From NCBI GenBank assembly GCA_030428695.1, contig JAUIEM010000116.1:1-24235 (forward strand): a stretch of DNA of 24,235 nt, in the 5' to 3' direction. The position numbers were made by a program, and so were the translations under genes. Below are positions 12,077 through 19,874 of this stretch, piece after piece. The number at the start of each line of letters is the position of its first letter. Position 1 is the first letter of the stretch. The notes beneath the pieces were generated by a model. The model was not told the origin of the DNA. It was given only the letters and a program-made list of their open reading frames with translations, and did no database searches. The DNA comes from a bacterium (lineage in GTDB: Bacteria > Planctomycetota > J058 > JAJDCP01).

Positions 12077-12766
12077 TCAGGGCGCCAGGTCGAACAGGTT
12101 CGGGGGCGGGGCCGGGAGGAAGTCCGCCGGGCGGCTCGAGCGGCCGGCGACATGACTCTGCGGCCGGCTCGCCATCACCGTCGAGGCAGCGATCCACTCG
12201 AACAGGGCCCGGATCTTCGCGTCGTTCAGGTCCGCGAAGTAGTAGGCCGCCTCCGGCGAGAGCTCACGCAGAAACTCCATGTTGATGTCAGGCCCACAGC
12301 CGATGGACACGATCATCGAAGGCCGCCCACCGCGGCGGGCCATCAGCTTGTCCCGCGCGGCCTTCCACGGGTCCCCGGGGTTGGGATGCCCGTCAGTGAG
12401 GACGAACAGCAGCGGCTTCCAGTCCCCCGGATGGTCGACGGACTTCGGCTTCCAGTCCGTGGCGATCTGCCGAGCGACAGCCTCGAGCCCCTTCGAGAGG
12501 ACCGTCGAGCCACCGGCGGAGAGGGTCGGCGCACGGAAGCTCTCCGCGTCCCGGAGCGCAGCCTCGACCGCGGTCGTGTGGTTGAAGGAGATCACGCAGG
12601 CGTGTGCCGTCTCGAGACACTGCGGATCGCGGCGCAAGGTGCGCTCGAACATCTGCAGACCCTCGTTGACCGCCGCGATCGGCGCCCCGGCCATCGAGCC
12701 GCTGGTGTCGATGAGCAGGTAGACGAGGAGCCGCTGAAAGGTGTCCGGGAGATCGTCGAGTGGCAT
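12077..12766 (-). CDS. TerY-like von Willebrand factor A domain protein
   Basis: A 229-residue, single-domain VWA protein. The metal-ion-dependent adhesion site is 'LIDTSGSM' (D20, S22, S24) with Thr88 in 'GGSTVL' and Asp125 in 'LTDGHPNPGDP'. 'YLLIDTSGSMAGAPI..VN.GL' is the TerY pattern. TerY proteins act as metal-dependent docking or scaffold factors in tellurite-resistance-related stress and defence systems, here together with a phosphatase and kinase. The ATG at 12766 is chosen because GGAGG sits 8 bases upstream and similarity begins at 'MPLDDLPDTF'; the frame extends to 12868 but reads as junk. This is the first gene of the minus-strand operon. The C-terminal ~30 residues are a Pro-rich tail. 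Confidence 0.9.
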   Translation of the reverse strand: MPLDDLPDTFQRLLVYLLIDTSGSMAGAPIAAVNEGLQMFERTLRRDPQCLETAHACVISFNHTTAVEAALRDAESFRAPTLSAGGSTVLSKGLEAVARQIATDWKPKSVDHPGDWKPLLFVLTDGHPNPGDPWKAARDKLMARRGGRPSMIVSIGCGPDINMEFLRELSPEAAYYFADLNDAKIRALFEWIAASTVMASRPQSHVAGRSSRPADFLPAPPPNLFDLAP

Positions 12767-13052
12767 GGTGCGCCCTCCAGGTTGGGAACGGTGAGCCACC
12801 TCGTGGCAGCCTGAGCGCACGCGGGGCAACGCTCGACGTGGCGGGTGCGCCCTGGTCGCGGAGACCATCGTCGCGGAATCATCACCGTTGTTCGCAGATG
12901 TCTCTGTCCCAGGCTACCATCGCGCTGGATTCTGAGCTACGCTGTATCTTCTATCGAAAATGTCGACGTGACAGGGTCCTCCCGCCCGGATGTGGTCCGG
13001 AGCCGCGAGACCTCCCGGTCCCGGCCTGGCAATGCGAGCAAGGGACGAGGAC
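12767..13052. promoter_or_regulatory. Divergent promoter region between the TerY-P and coiled-coil operons
   Basis: A 286-base stretch between the starts of the VWA gene (-) and the second kinase gene (+), and the only non-coding interval able to drive both operons. The middle part (about 12880-12965) is visibly less GC-rich than its surroundings, as expected for promoters. No confident -35/-10 pair, sigma-54 site or operator palindrome could be picked out by eye. Ribosome-binding sites lie at both edges: GGAGG before the VWA ATG and AAGGGA before the kinase ATG. Confidence 0.6.
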
Positions 13053-14756
13053 ATGGATTTCAAGCTGGCCGACGGGCGCCGCTTCCAGGGCGTACACTTC
13101 CTCGGATCAGGTCAGTTCGGAGCCGTCTGGGCCTTGCACGACAGCCCGCTGGTCGCGAAGGTCTTCTCCAATACTGACAACGACACGCTTCATGACAGGC
13201 TGACCGCCGTCGTCCGGGACTACCGCTGCGACTGGCTCGAACCCGACTGCTCCGGGCTGCAGTGCTGGCCCCAGGCGACCCTGGACGAGCCGGGCCCCGG
13301 CGTTGTGATGCGCCGCGTGCCGCAGGAAATGCTGCCCCTCGGGGCCTGGATGGAGCCCTCCCCCATCAAGGCCCTCAAGCGGCTACCACGCGATCGACGC
13401 TCGTACCGGACGCGCGTCCGCATCTGCCTGCACCTGTGCGAGGCCGTCGGCGTCATGCATGCGCAGGGGCTCTGCCACGGAGACCTCTCGCCCAACAACG
13501 TCCACGCGGACCCGGTATCGGGAGAGGTGCGCCTGATCGACCTCGACGGGCTCGCCGTGCCCGGGTATGTCCGCGCCCTGCAGGCGGGAACTCCCCGGTA
13601 CATGGCGCCCGAGATCGAAGCCCGCCAGGCCGAGCCTTCCATCATCGGCGACCTTCACGCCCTCGCGACAATTCTGCACAGACTGCTACTTCTCCACGAC
13701 CCCTTCGAAGGCGTCTTCCCCTACAGCCCCGACGGGGATACCGAGGAGGATCAGCAGCAGCGCTACAGCTTCGACGGCATCTGGAACCTCGACCCCGACA
13801 ACGACTCGAACCGTCCGACGCGGTACGTGCCGCTCCTGCTCCCCGAAGATCTCGGCGAGAACCTGCTCGGTCTGTTCCGGCGCGCCCTGACGGTCGGTCT
13901 GCACCGGCCCGGCATGCGCCCGACGACCTCCGAGTGGATCGGGGCGCTGGCTACGCTCGACGACTGCCTCATTCCGTGCCCGGCATGCTCGCAGGGAATC
14001 GACTGGCTGCCGCTGGATCGGGTGGATGCGCGTCCGCTCTGCTGGGCCTGCGACGAACCCGTCCAGCGCGACGGGTGGGTGCTCGCCGACCTCCTCGACC
14101 CGGAAAGCGCCGGGGAGGACGCCGCGCCGAAGCCCACGCGCTCGCGACAGCTGGTCCTGTACGACGGACTGCAGCTGTGCAGGTCCCATCTCATCCCTGG
14201 CTGGAGCGGTGCACCGTCGCGGAACCTCCAAACCCTCGCCACTGTCGGCTTCGACGGCCAGGAGTGGACCCTGCGCAGCACCGAGCCCCTGTCGATGCTC
14301 CGCATGAGCGGATCAGGCACGCTCGCCCTGCAGAGCCCCGCCTCCCTGTCGGCGGGCCACACGATCAGCGTCGGACCGGTCGGGAAGCGCCGCCTGCTCG
14401 GCATGCACGCCCCCCGAAACGACCCGCCAGAGGAGGCCGCGAGCCACCTCGAGGTCGCGTGGCAGGCGCAACGCCTCATGGTCGCCCCCCGCGTCGCAGG
14501 CCGAGGTCTGCTGATCGACCTCGACCGGCTCGCGACCGGAAGCACCCGGGGCTACCCGGCAGCGCGTGTCTTCTGGACGAGCACGCACGGTTGGCGTCTG
14601 ACCATCTTCGCGGCCCCGGAAGGGAAGCGACTCGAGCGATTCGACGGTCTGCCCCTGTCGCTCGGTACCTGCCCCGTCCCGATCCATTCGCGGGTCTTCC
14701 TCGCGGGAGAGCGTCTCACCTTTCGCAAGTGTGCGCAGAGCGGAGCACCGGAATGA
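13053..14756 (+). CDS. Second Ser/Thr kinase-like protein with zinc ribbon and FHA-like modules
   Basis: A 567-residue protein. The ATG at 13053 is preceded by AAGGGA at seven bases; an in-frame ATG at 13032 adds only seven residues and has a poorer site. The kinase fold has GSGQFG (18-23), Lys36, HGDLSPNN (142-149) and Asp163 in 'LIDLDGL'. It is a clear paralogue of the TerY-P kinase, sharing the same HxDLSPNN/DLD variant and 'GTPRYMAPE'-like activation segment. A zinc ribbon follows (C309, C312, C330, C333), then a beta module (~365-450, 'W.L' and 'L..GH.ISVG') like the FHA-like part of the other kinase, and a second such module (~455-560). It lacks the PglZ-type C-terminal domain. It heads the five-gene operon and overlaps the next gene in ATGA. 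It probably phosphorylates operon partners, perhaps being opposed by the same PP2C; that is inference. Confidence 0.85.
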   Translation: MDFKLADGRRFQGVHFLGSGQFGAVWALHDSPLVAKVFSNTDNDTLHDRLTAVVRDYRCDWLEPDCSGLQCWPQATLDEPGPGVVMRRVPQEMLPLGAWMEPSPIKALKRLPRDRRSYRTRVRICLHLCEAVGVMHAQGLCHGDLSPNNVHADPVSGEVRLIDLDGLAVPGYVRALQAGTPRYMAPEIEARQAEPSIIGDLHALATILHRLLLLHDPFEGVFPYSPDGDTEEDQQQRYSFDGIWNLDPDNDSNRPTRYVPLLLPEDLGENLLGLFRRALTVGLHRPGMRPTTSEWIGALATLDDCLIPCPACSQGIDWLPLDRVDARPLCWACDEPVQRDGWVLADLLDPESAGEDAAPKPTRSRQLVLYDGLQLCRSHLIPGWSGAPSRNLQTLATVGFDGQEWTLRSTEPLSMLRMSGSGTLALQSPASLSAGHTISVGPVGKRRLLGMHAPRNDPPEEAASHLEVAWQAQRLMVAPRVAGRGLLIDLDRLATGSTRGYPAARVFWTSTHGWRLTIFAAPEGKRLERFDGLPLSLGTCPVPIHSRVFLAGERLTFRKCAQSGAPE

Positions 14757-15946
14757 AGGTCGCGAAGCCGAAGAAGCCCGTCATCCCACATCGTCGGCCC
14801 TACCTGGTGCTCCTCGGCACAGTGCTGTGCGCGTTTCTCATCGTCGGCATGTTCGCGTACTCCGCAACCCAGTGGCATGCGGGCTACAGCTACAGCCAAC
14901 TCAGCGCCGAGCTGGCAGAGCTCGAGCTGGAGCTCGAAGCGAAGACGGCGCAGAAACACGAGCTCGAGGCTGCGATCGCGAGCCTCGCCGACGGCCGACA
15001 GATGGCGGAAGACCTGATCAGCCGCCGCGACGTCGCAGAGCTCGAGCTGACGGAGCTCGACCGGAGCACACAGGCCCTTCGGACCCGGCGAGACGAGCTG
15101 CAACAGACAACAACGGGCCTCGAGCGCAGAAGAGACAGCCTGGACGCCGCCGTCATGAAGACTGAACGGCGGAACGCAGCGCTGGAGCGTCGCCTCGCCA
15201 CCCTCGGGGACGACGTCGCGGAGCGAGCAGCGAGTCTCGCCGTCGCCCGCAAGCACCAGGAGTCTCTCGCCGTCGTCGCGCAGGCCGCCGAACAACGCCT
15301 CGCGGTCGCGGATCAGCTGGCCGCCGAGCTCGCCCAGCGGAACGACGAGGCGAGGGAGACCTGGCTGAGCCTGCGCCGGGAGATCCGAGACCTCGAGCAG
15401 CGCACCCTGGGGTCTGGAGAGCAGGCCGCCGAGGCAGCCATCGAGCTCGAAGCCACCAGGAAGGAGATCGAGCTCGCGCGGGAGCTGACGACGAGATTGC
15501 GCGGGCAGATCGAGACCCTGCGCGAGACCCGCACCGCGCTCAACACGGAGATCGACCTCAAGAACCAGAGCCTCACCTCGACCACCGAATCGCTCGAGAA
15601 CCTGCGCGCGCAGCTGGTCGAGTCCGTACGCGAGCTGTCGCGCACCCAGGCCGAGCAGTCCGCGGCCGGCGCCAGGCTCGCAGAGCTGCAGGTGCAGCTC
15701 GAAGGGCGGCAGGCAGACCTCGATCGACTGCGCACCGCCCTCGACGCCGAGCTGGTGCTGGTCAGCCAGAGCGTCGACGCCTGGCGGGAACGGACCGAAG
15801 GGCTGTGGGACTGGCTGCTGCCGGTGGAGAAGAGGGAGGCCGTCGAGGCGGAGGTCCGGCGACTCGAAGAGCAACGGGACGCCCTGCAACAGGAGATCCT
15901 GCGTCTGGAGCAAGAGGCTTCGCCCACCGAGGAGAACGACGAATGA
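14753..15946 (+). CDS. Membrane-anchored long coiled-coil protein
   Basis: A 397-residue protein of no recognised enzyme family; the ATG overlaps the kinase stop. A basic N-terminus (KPKKPVIPHRR) precedes a single membrane segment at about residues 17-38 ('YLVLLGTVLCAFLIVGMFAY'). The rest, from ~50 to 390, is almost continuous heptad-rich coiled coil, full of Leu, Glu, Arg and Gln, with a possible break near 345-362 ('RTEGLWDWLLPVEKRE'). By the positive-inside rule the coiled coil would be outside the inner membrane, but this is uncertain for such proteins. It is a natural partner for the next gene, another membrane-anchored coiled coil. Long coiled coils beside McrB-type proteins are the hallmark of CoCoNuT systems. 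Confidence 0.8.
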   Translation: MKVAKPKKPVIPHRRPYLVLLGTVLCAFLIVGMFAYSATQWHAGYSYSQLSAELAELELELEAKTAQKHELEAAIASLADGRQMAEDLISRRDVAELELTELDRSTQALRTRRDELQQTTTGLERRRDSLDAAVMKTERRNAALERRLATLGDDVAERAASLAVARKHQESLAVVAQAAEQRLAVADQLAAELAQRNDEARETWLSLRREIRDLEQRTLGSGEQAAEAAIELEATRKEIELARELTTRLRGQIETLRETRTALNTEIDLKNQSLTSTTESLENLRAQLVESVRELSRTQAEQSAAGARLAELQVQLEGRQADLDRLRTALDAELVLVSQSVDAWRERTEGLWDWLLPVEKREAVEAEVRRLEEQRDALQQEILRLEQEASPTEENDE

Positions 15947-18312
15947 GCGTGCCCCAGGAAGTTCTGCAGGTCGTACTCGGAGGTGCTGTGGGCGCGATGG
16001 CAGCCCTCGTCACGGCATGGCCCGCGCAGGCCTACTTCACCCAGCGTATCTCGAAGCTCGAACAGCTCGAAGGCGAGAAGGCCCGGCGAAACGAGGCTCT
16101 CGAGGAAGAATTCGCGACCGCCAGCCGGACGATTCAGGAGGCCCAGGAGGTGCGCATCGACATGGCGCGCCTCGACCAGATCCGCTCACGGATCGACTCG
16201 ACCAACACCGAGCTTGTGACGCTCGAAGACCGGGCGAGCCAGGCGAGATTCGAGTCGGCGCGGCTCGAGAAGGTCGCCGCGCTACGGGCGAAGGAGGTCG
16301 CACAGCTCGACCAGGACGTAGAGGCGCGAAAACGCGAGCTGAAGAGCCTGGAGTCGGTCAAGCTCGAGTACGCCGAATACCAGTCCAAGCTGGTGCGCCT
16401 GCAGGAGGTCAAGCAGAACATCGCGAACGCCCAGATCAAGCACGACAAGCTCAACCTGGCGATCGAGAAGGGGAAGGTCGAGCACGCGCGGCTGAGCGCG
16501 ACGATCGAGGACACACGGGCCGAAGAGCGCAAGCTCGACAAGAGCCTGCGCGCGACCCAGGCCAAGATCGCCAGCCTCGACGCGCTCAAGCGCGAGCACA
16601 CGTCGGTCGCGTCGGAGGTCGAGAGGAAAAGGAAGCAACTCGACGACCTCGACGCCCAGCGCGCGAAGACGGAGCAGTCCATCGCGGAACAGGGGCTGCG
16701 CGCCGCGCGGGTCCACGAGTACGAAGCTCGCCTCGAACATGCGAGAGCCAAGGTCGAGCGGGAGGAAGAGCGGCTGCTCGAGCTCGAACGCGAACGGGTG
16801 AAGCTCGATGCCCAGGTGGTCCAACTCAAGACCCAGGGGGGCCTGCTCGAAGACAACATCCAGAGCCGCCGCGACGAGGTCGAACAGCTCGAGGCGCGGC
16901 TGCAGCGCATCGAAGCCGACAGGTCCGAGCTCAAGATGCTCGAGCAGACCATCGCGGACCTCCGGGAGGTACAGAAGCGGGAAACCCAATCCGTGGAAGA
17001 CACCCGTTCGCACCTGCGGGAGCTGCAGGACAACGTCATCGAGACCGAGAAGCAACTGCAGCACGCGCAGACGCAGCTGCTCAAGAGACTCCCCGAGTTC
17101 CAGGTCAAGCTCGACGACGCTGACCCCTCTGAAGCCTGGAAGAGCTTGCGGGAGCCCATCTTCGACGACGCGGACATACCGAACGAGCTCCAGGAGGCCG
17201 ACGAAGCCGAGTTCCTCGAGACCTTCTCCGACACGCTCGCCGAGCGGGGTTTTCACTATCCCGCTCGCGTCGTCGACGCCTTCCACGCCTCGCTCAAGAT
17301 CTCCGATATCGCCAGCCTGACCGTGCTTGCGGGTGTCAGCGGGACGGGTAAGAGCCTGCTTCCCCGGCTCTATGCGCGGCACTTCGGCCTCCATGAGCTG
17401 GTGATTCCCATCCAGCCTCGTTGGGACAGCCCCCATGACCTGCTCGGCCACTACAACTTCCTCGAGCGGCGCTACCGGGCGACCGAGCTGTCGCGGGCGC
17501 TCTGGCAGTTCGAGCGCCACAACCGTGACGTCGACGACGAGGGCAGCGTGAACCTCAAGGACTACATGTTGCTCGTCCTCCTCGATGAGATGAACCTGGC
17601 GCGGGTCGAGTACTACTTCAGCGAGCTGCTCAGCAAACTGGAGCTGCGCGGGGAGATCGACGTCGACGACGTGACCCTGCGCCGTCGCGCGGAGATCGCC
17701 TTCGACACAGGGCAGGCGGAAGCGGGCCCGCGCGTTTATCCCGACCTGAACGTCTTGTTCGTGGGGACGATGAACGAGGACGAGAGCACGCAGACGCTCT
17801 CCGACAAGGTGCTCGACCGCGCGAACGTGTTGCGGTTCGGCTCCCCACGGAAGTTCGCTGCGGCCCAGCGCGAGACCTGGCCGGGCGCCGAAAACGCGAT
17901 GACCTTCGACCTGTGGCGCTCATGGCAGGCGGACGAGGCTGCCGTCGAGGCCGCGGACGAAGCGACCCGCGAGCCTCTCCAGAAGATCAACCGCATCCTG
18001 CGTCGCCTGGGGCGACCGTTCGGGCACCGGGTGTTCCAGTCAGTGGTGCGCTACGTCGCCAACTACCCCGTGCGCACGGACGATGTCGACAAGGCGCGCA
18101 AGCTGGCGCTGTCCGATCAGCTCGCGCAGCGGGTGTTTCCGAAGCTCCGTGGCCTGGATTGCAAGGACGAGAGCGTCCACGGAGGCTTCGACGACATCCA
18201 CCAGGTTCTGTCCGGGCTCGGCGACGAGCCGACAGTCGAGGCCTTCGAGGTGGCACGGCAGGGCGACTTCTTCCAGTGGACCGGCGTCGTCTGGGGGCAG
18301 GACGGCTCGTGA
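15943..18312 (+). CDS. McrB-family AAA+ NTPase with N-terminal membrane segment and long coiled coil
   Basis: A 789-residue protein starting in the ATGA overlap. Residues ~8-30 ('VLQVVLGGAVGAMAALVTAW') are a membrane segment followed by positive charges, placing the remainder in the cytoplasm. Residues ~32-400 form a continuous coiled coil. The AAA+ module covers ~440-789: Walker A GVSGTGKS (464-471), Walker B 'LVLLDEMNLARVEYYFSELL' (D548, E549) and the sensor segment 'VGTMNEDEST' (607-616), then 'LDRANVLRF' (Arg626). The Walker B and sensor style is that of McrB-like motors. However, the McrB GTP-recognition motif MNxxDR reads MNEDES here, so the nucleotide preference is open. McrB normally forms a hexamer that drives McrC; the McrC-like gene follows directly, overlapping in GTGA. 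The coiled coil plus anchor suggests membrane-attached sensing. Confidence 0.85.
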   Translation: MSVPQEVLQVVLGGAVGAMAALVTAWPAQAYFTQRISKLEQLEGEKARRNEALEEEFATASRTIQEAQEVRIDMARLDQIRSRIDSTNTELVTLEDRASQARFESARLEKVAALRAKEVAQLDQDVEARKRELKSLESVKLEYAEYQSKLVRLQEVKQNIANAQIKHDKLNLAIEKGKVEHARLSATIEDTRAEERKLDKSLRATQAKIASLDALKREHTSVASEVERKRKQLDDLDAQRAKTEQSIAEQGLRAARVHEYEARLEHARAKVEREEERLLELERERVKLDAQVVQLKTQGGLLEDNIQSRRDEVEQLEARLQRIEADRSELKMLEQTIADLREVQKRETQSVEDTRSHLRELQDNVIETEKQLQHAQTQLLKRLPEFQVKLDDADPSEAWKSLREPIFDDADIPNELQEADEAEFLETFSDTLAERGFHYPARVVDAFHASLKISDIASLTVLAGVSGTGKSLLPRLYARHFGLHELVIPIQPRWDSPHDLLGHYNFLERRYRATELSRALWQFERHNRDVDDEGSVNLKDYMLLVLLDEMNLARVEYYFSELLSKLELRGEIDVDDVTLRRRAEIAFDTGQAEAGPRVYPDLNVLFVGTMNEDESTQTLSDKVLDRANVLRFGSPRKFAAAQRETWPGAENAMTFDLWRSWQADEAAVEAADEATREPLQKINRILRRLGRPFGHRVFQSVVRYVANYPVRTDDVDKARKLALSDQLAQRVFPKLRGLDCKDESVHGGFDDIHQVLSGLGDEPTVEAFEVARQGDFFQWTGVVWGQDGS

Positions 18313-19874
18313 ACGGCGCGGTCCGGCTCGGGTTCTCGCCGTGGGAGGGCCCCGATCAGGCCCAGCCCCCAGGTGCGGAGCTCGCCATCGACGGCGCCGG
18401 CGCGCTCCGACTGTGGACGACTCGCCTCCATCCCCGGCCCGTGACCCTGCAGCGCATCCGCCTACCGCACGACGGCACGCTGTACACCCCGGCGCACACC
18501 TGGTACCGCTTCCGTGTGCCGTATCCGCAGCCTGGACCCGGGGGAACGACCCGGCTCATCCTGAGCTTTGAGGGGTCGCGCGAGGAAGTCGTGTGGCCGT
18601 TGACGGGAGGACACCATCGTCCACCCACGCGGTCCGAATCCTCGTGGACACGTTGGAGCGAGCGGCTGCACGACACCATCCGTCGCTGGGAGGAGCTGTC
18701 CCGGAACGCCTCGCAGAGAACATGGGAGAACGTCGCCGCGCGGTGGGAGCCGCGAGACCACAGTCGCCAATGCCGGCGATCGTTGATCGTCCGCCTGTCC
18801 GAGACCTTGCCGCGGTGGCTGAGGGAGATCGCGCACTCCCCGCGCGTCCGCCTCCAGCGACAGCGCGAGATGCGACCGCTCGACCGCGCCTCCGAGCTCG
18901 ACGCGGGGTGCATCCGTTGGCTTTCCCTGCAACCCGGCACCTCCCTGGTCCAGCGCGCCGGGCCGCGGCAACGGGTGCTCGCGGTCGTCCGCAAGCCCGA
19001 CTACGGCACCCTCGAGAACCGGATCACGGCGGATGTCCTGCGCCGCTGCGTGAAGCTGGCGCAGGCCTACCAGGTGGAGCACCGCGGCTTTGTCGAGCAG
19101 GGGGAACGGACGCCGGCCCTCGTCGAAGGCGTTCGCCGCTTCCAGCACCTTTGCCGGCATCTGCTCCGCATCTCCCCGGTGGGGTCGGTGCCCGAGATCT
19201 CGGGTGCGCCGCGAGCGAACTATGTGCTGACCCAGAACACAGCCTACCGCGAGGTCTGGAAGGCCTGGCTCGCGATTCGGCAGCGGCAGCAGGAGAAGGA
19301 GTCGCTGTGGGAATGGCAGGACCGCCTCTGGGCCGACTTCTGTCGGGGCCTGCTCGCGATCCTGCTGCTCCGCATGAGGGGCGTCCGGGAGTTCGCCACC
19401 ACGCGGCTGGAGATCCTGCCGACCCACGCAGAGGGAGGCTTCGTCCCGGGAGCATGCTGGCCCTCGCCGCTGATCATGCAGCGGCCGGATCAGCCGCCGC
19501 TGCGCATCGACATCCTCGCTGGAAAGCCCGTCGCCGAACACGCGGGAATCGGTCCCCCCGACCTGACCGTCAAAGCGGTCGGCCCGTCGGGCGTCGCTCT
19601 GCTGCACCTCTGGACCTTGGTCGCGTGGAACGGCGACTCGCTCGCGTGGGCTCCAGCCGAGCGTTTGACGACGGCCGCACGCCAGCTGGGTGACGCGCTC
19701 GAACGCTTGCCCGATGCGCCTCGGGGTCTACTCCTGATCGGGGCGCCCGAGGCGCACTACCAGGAGCGGGTCCATCCTCGGGTCGACATGATCGCATGCC
19801 CGTTCGAAGCGGCGGGAGCCGACCTGCTCCTCGAAGAGCTGGGCCCCTTGCTGGAAGAGCTGTGTGCACCGTGA
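18309..19874 (+). CDS. DUF2357 / McrC-like partner protein, nuclease motif not evident
   Basis: A 521-residue protein. The GTG overlaps the stop of the McrB-like gene (GTGA). It has the layout of DUF2357-McrC proteins: a beta-rich N-terminus (1-100), a helical middle and the family's 'GTLENRITADVLRRC' segment (234-248). A second helical block, 'WEWQDRLWADFCRGLL' (334-349), normally leads into a PD-(D/E)xK nuclease. In that last part the candidate motif is 'GPPDLTVKAV' (Asp418), but the next strand reads 'ALLHLWTLVAW' (430-440), where a D/ExK would be expected. I therefore infer an inactive or strongly altered nuclease acting as an adaptor for the AAA+ motor. Position immediately after the McrB-like gene supports the assignment. 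Confidence 0.75.
   Translation: MNGAVRLGFSPWEGPDQAQPPGAELAIDGAGALRLWTTRLHPRPVTLQRIRLPHDGTLYTPAHTWYRFRVPYPQPGPGGTTRLILSFEGSREEVVWPLTGGHHRPPTRSESSWTRWSERLHDTIRRWEELSRNASQRTWENVAARWEPRDHSRQCRRSLIVRLSETLPRWLREIAHSPRVRLQRQREMRPLDRASELDAGCIRWLSLQPGTSLVQRAGPRQRVLAVVRKPDYGTLENRITADVLRRCVKLAQAYQVEHRGFVEQGERTPALVEGVRRFQHLCRHLLRISPVGSVPEISGAPRANYVLTQNTAYREVWKAWLAIRQRQQEKESLWEWQDRLWADFCRGLLAILLLRMRGVREFATTRLEILPTHAEGGFVPGACWPSPLIMQRPDQPPLRIDILAGKPVAEHAGIGPPDLTVKAVGPSGVALLHLWTLVAWNGDSLAWAPAERLTTAARQLGDALERLPDAPRGLLLIGAPEAHYQERVHPRVDMIACPFEAAGADLLLEELGPLLEELCAP

Noticed and set aside
12067..12153. Longer PP2C start at 12153
   Set aside because: It would overlap the VWA gene by ~75 bases and adds Arg-rich sequence without similarity. 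The GTG at 12066 has a strong GAGGAG site.
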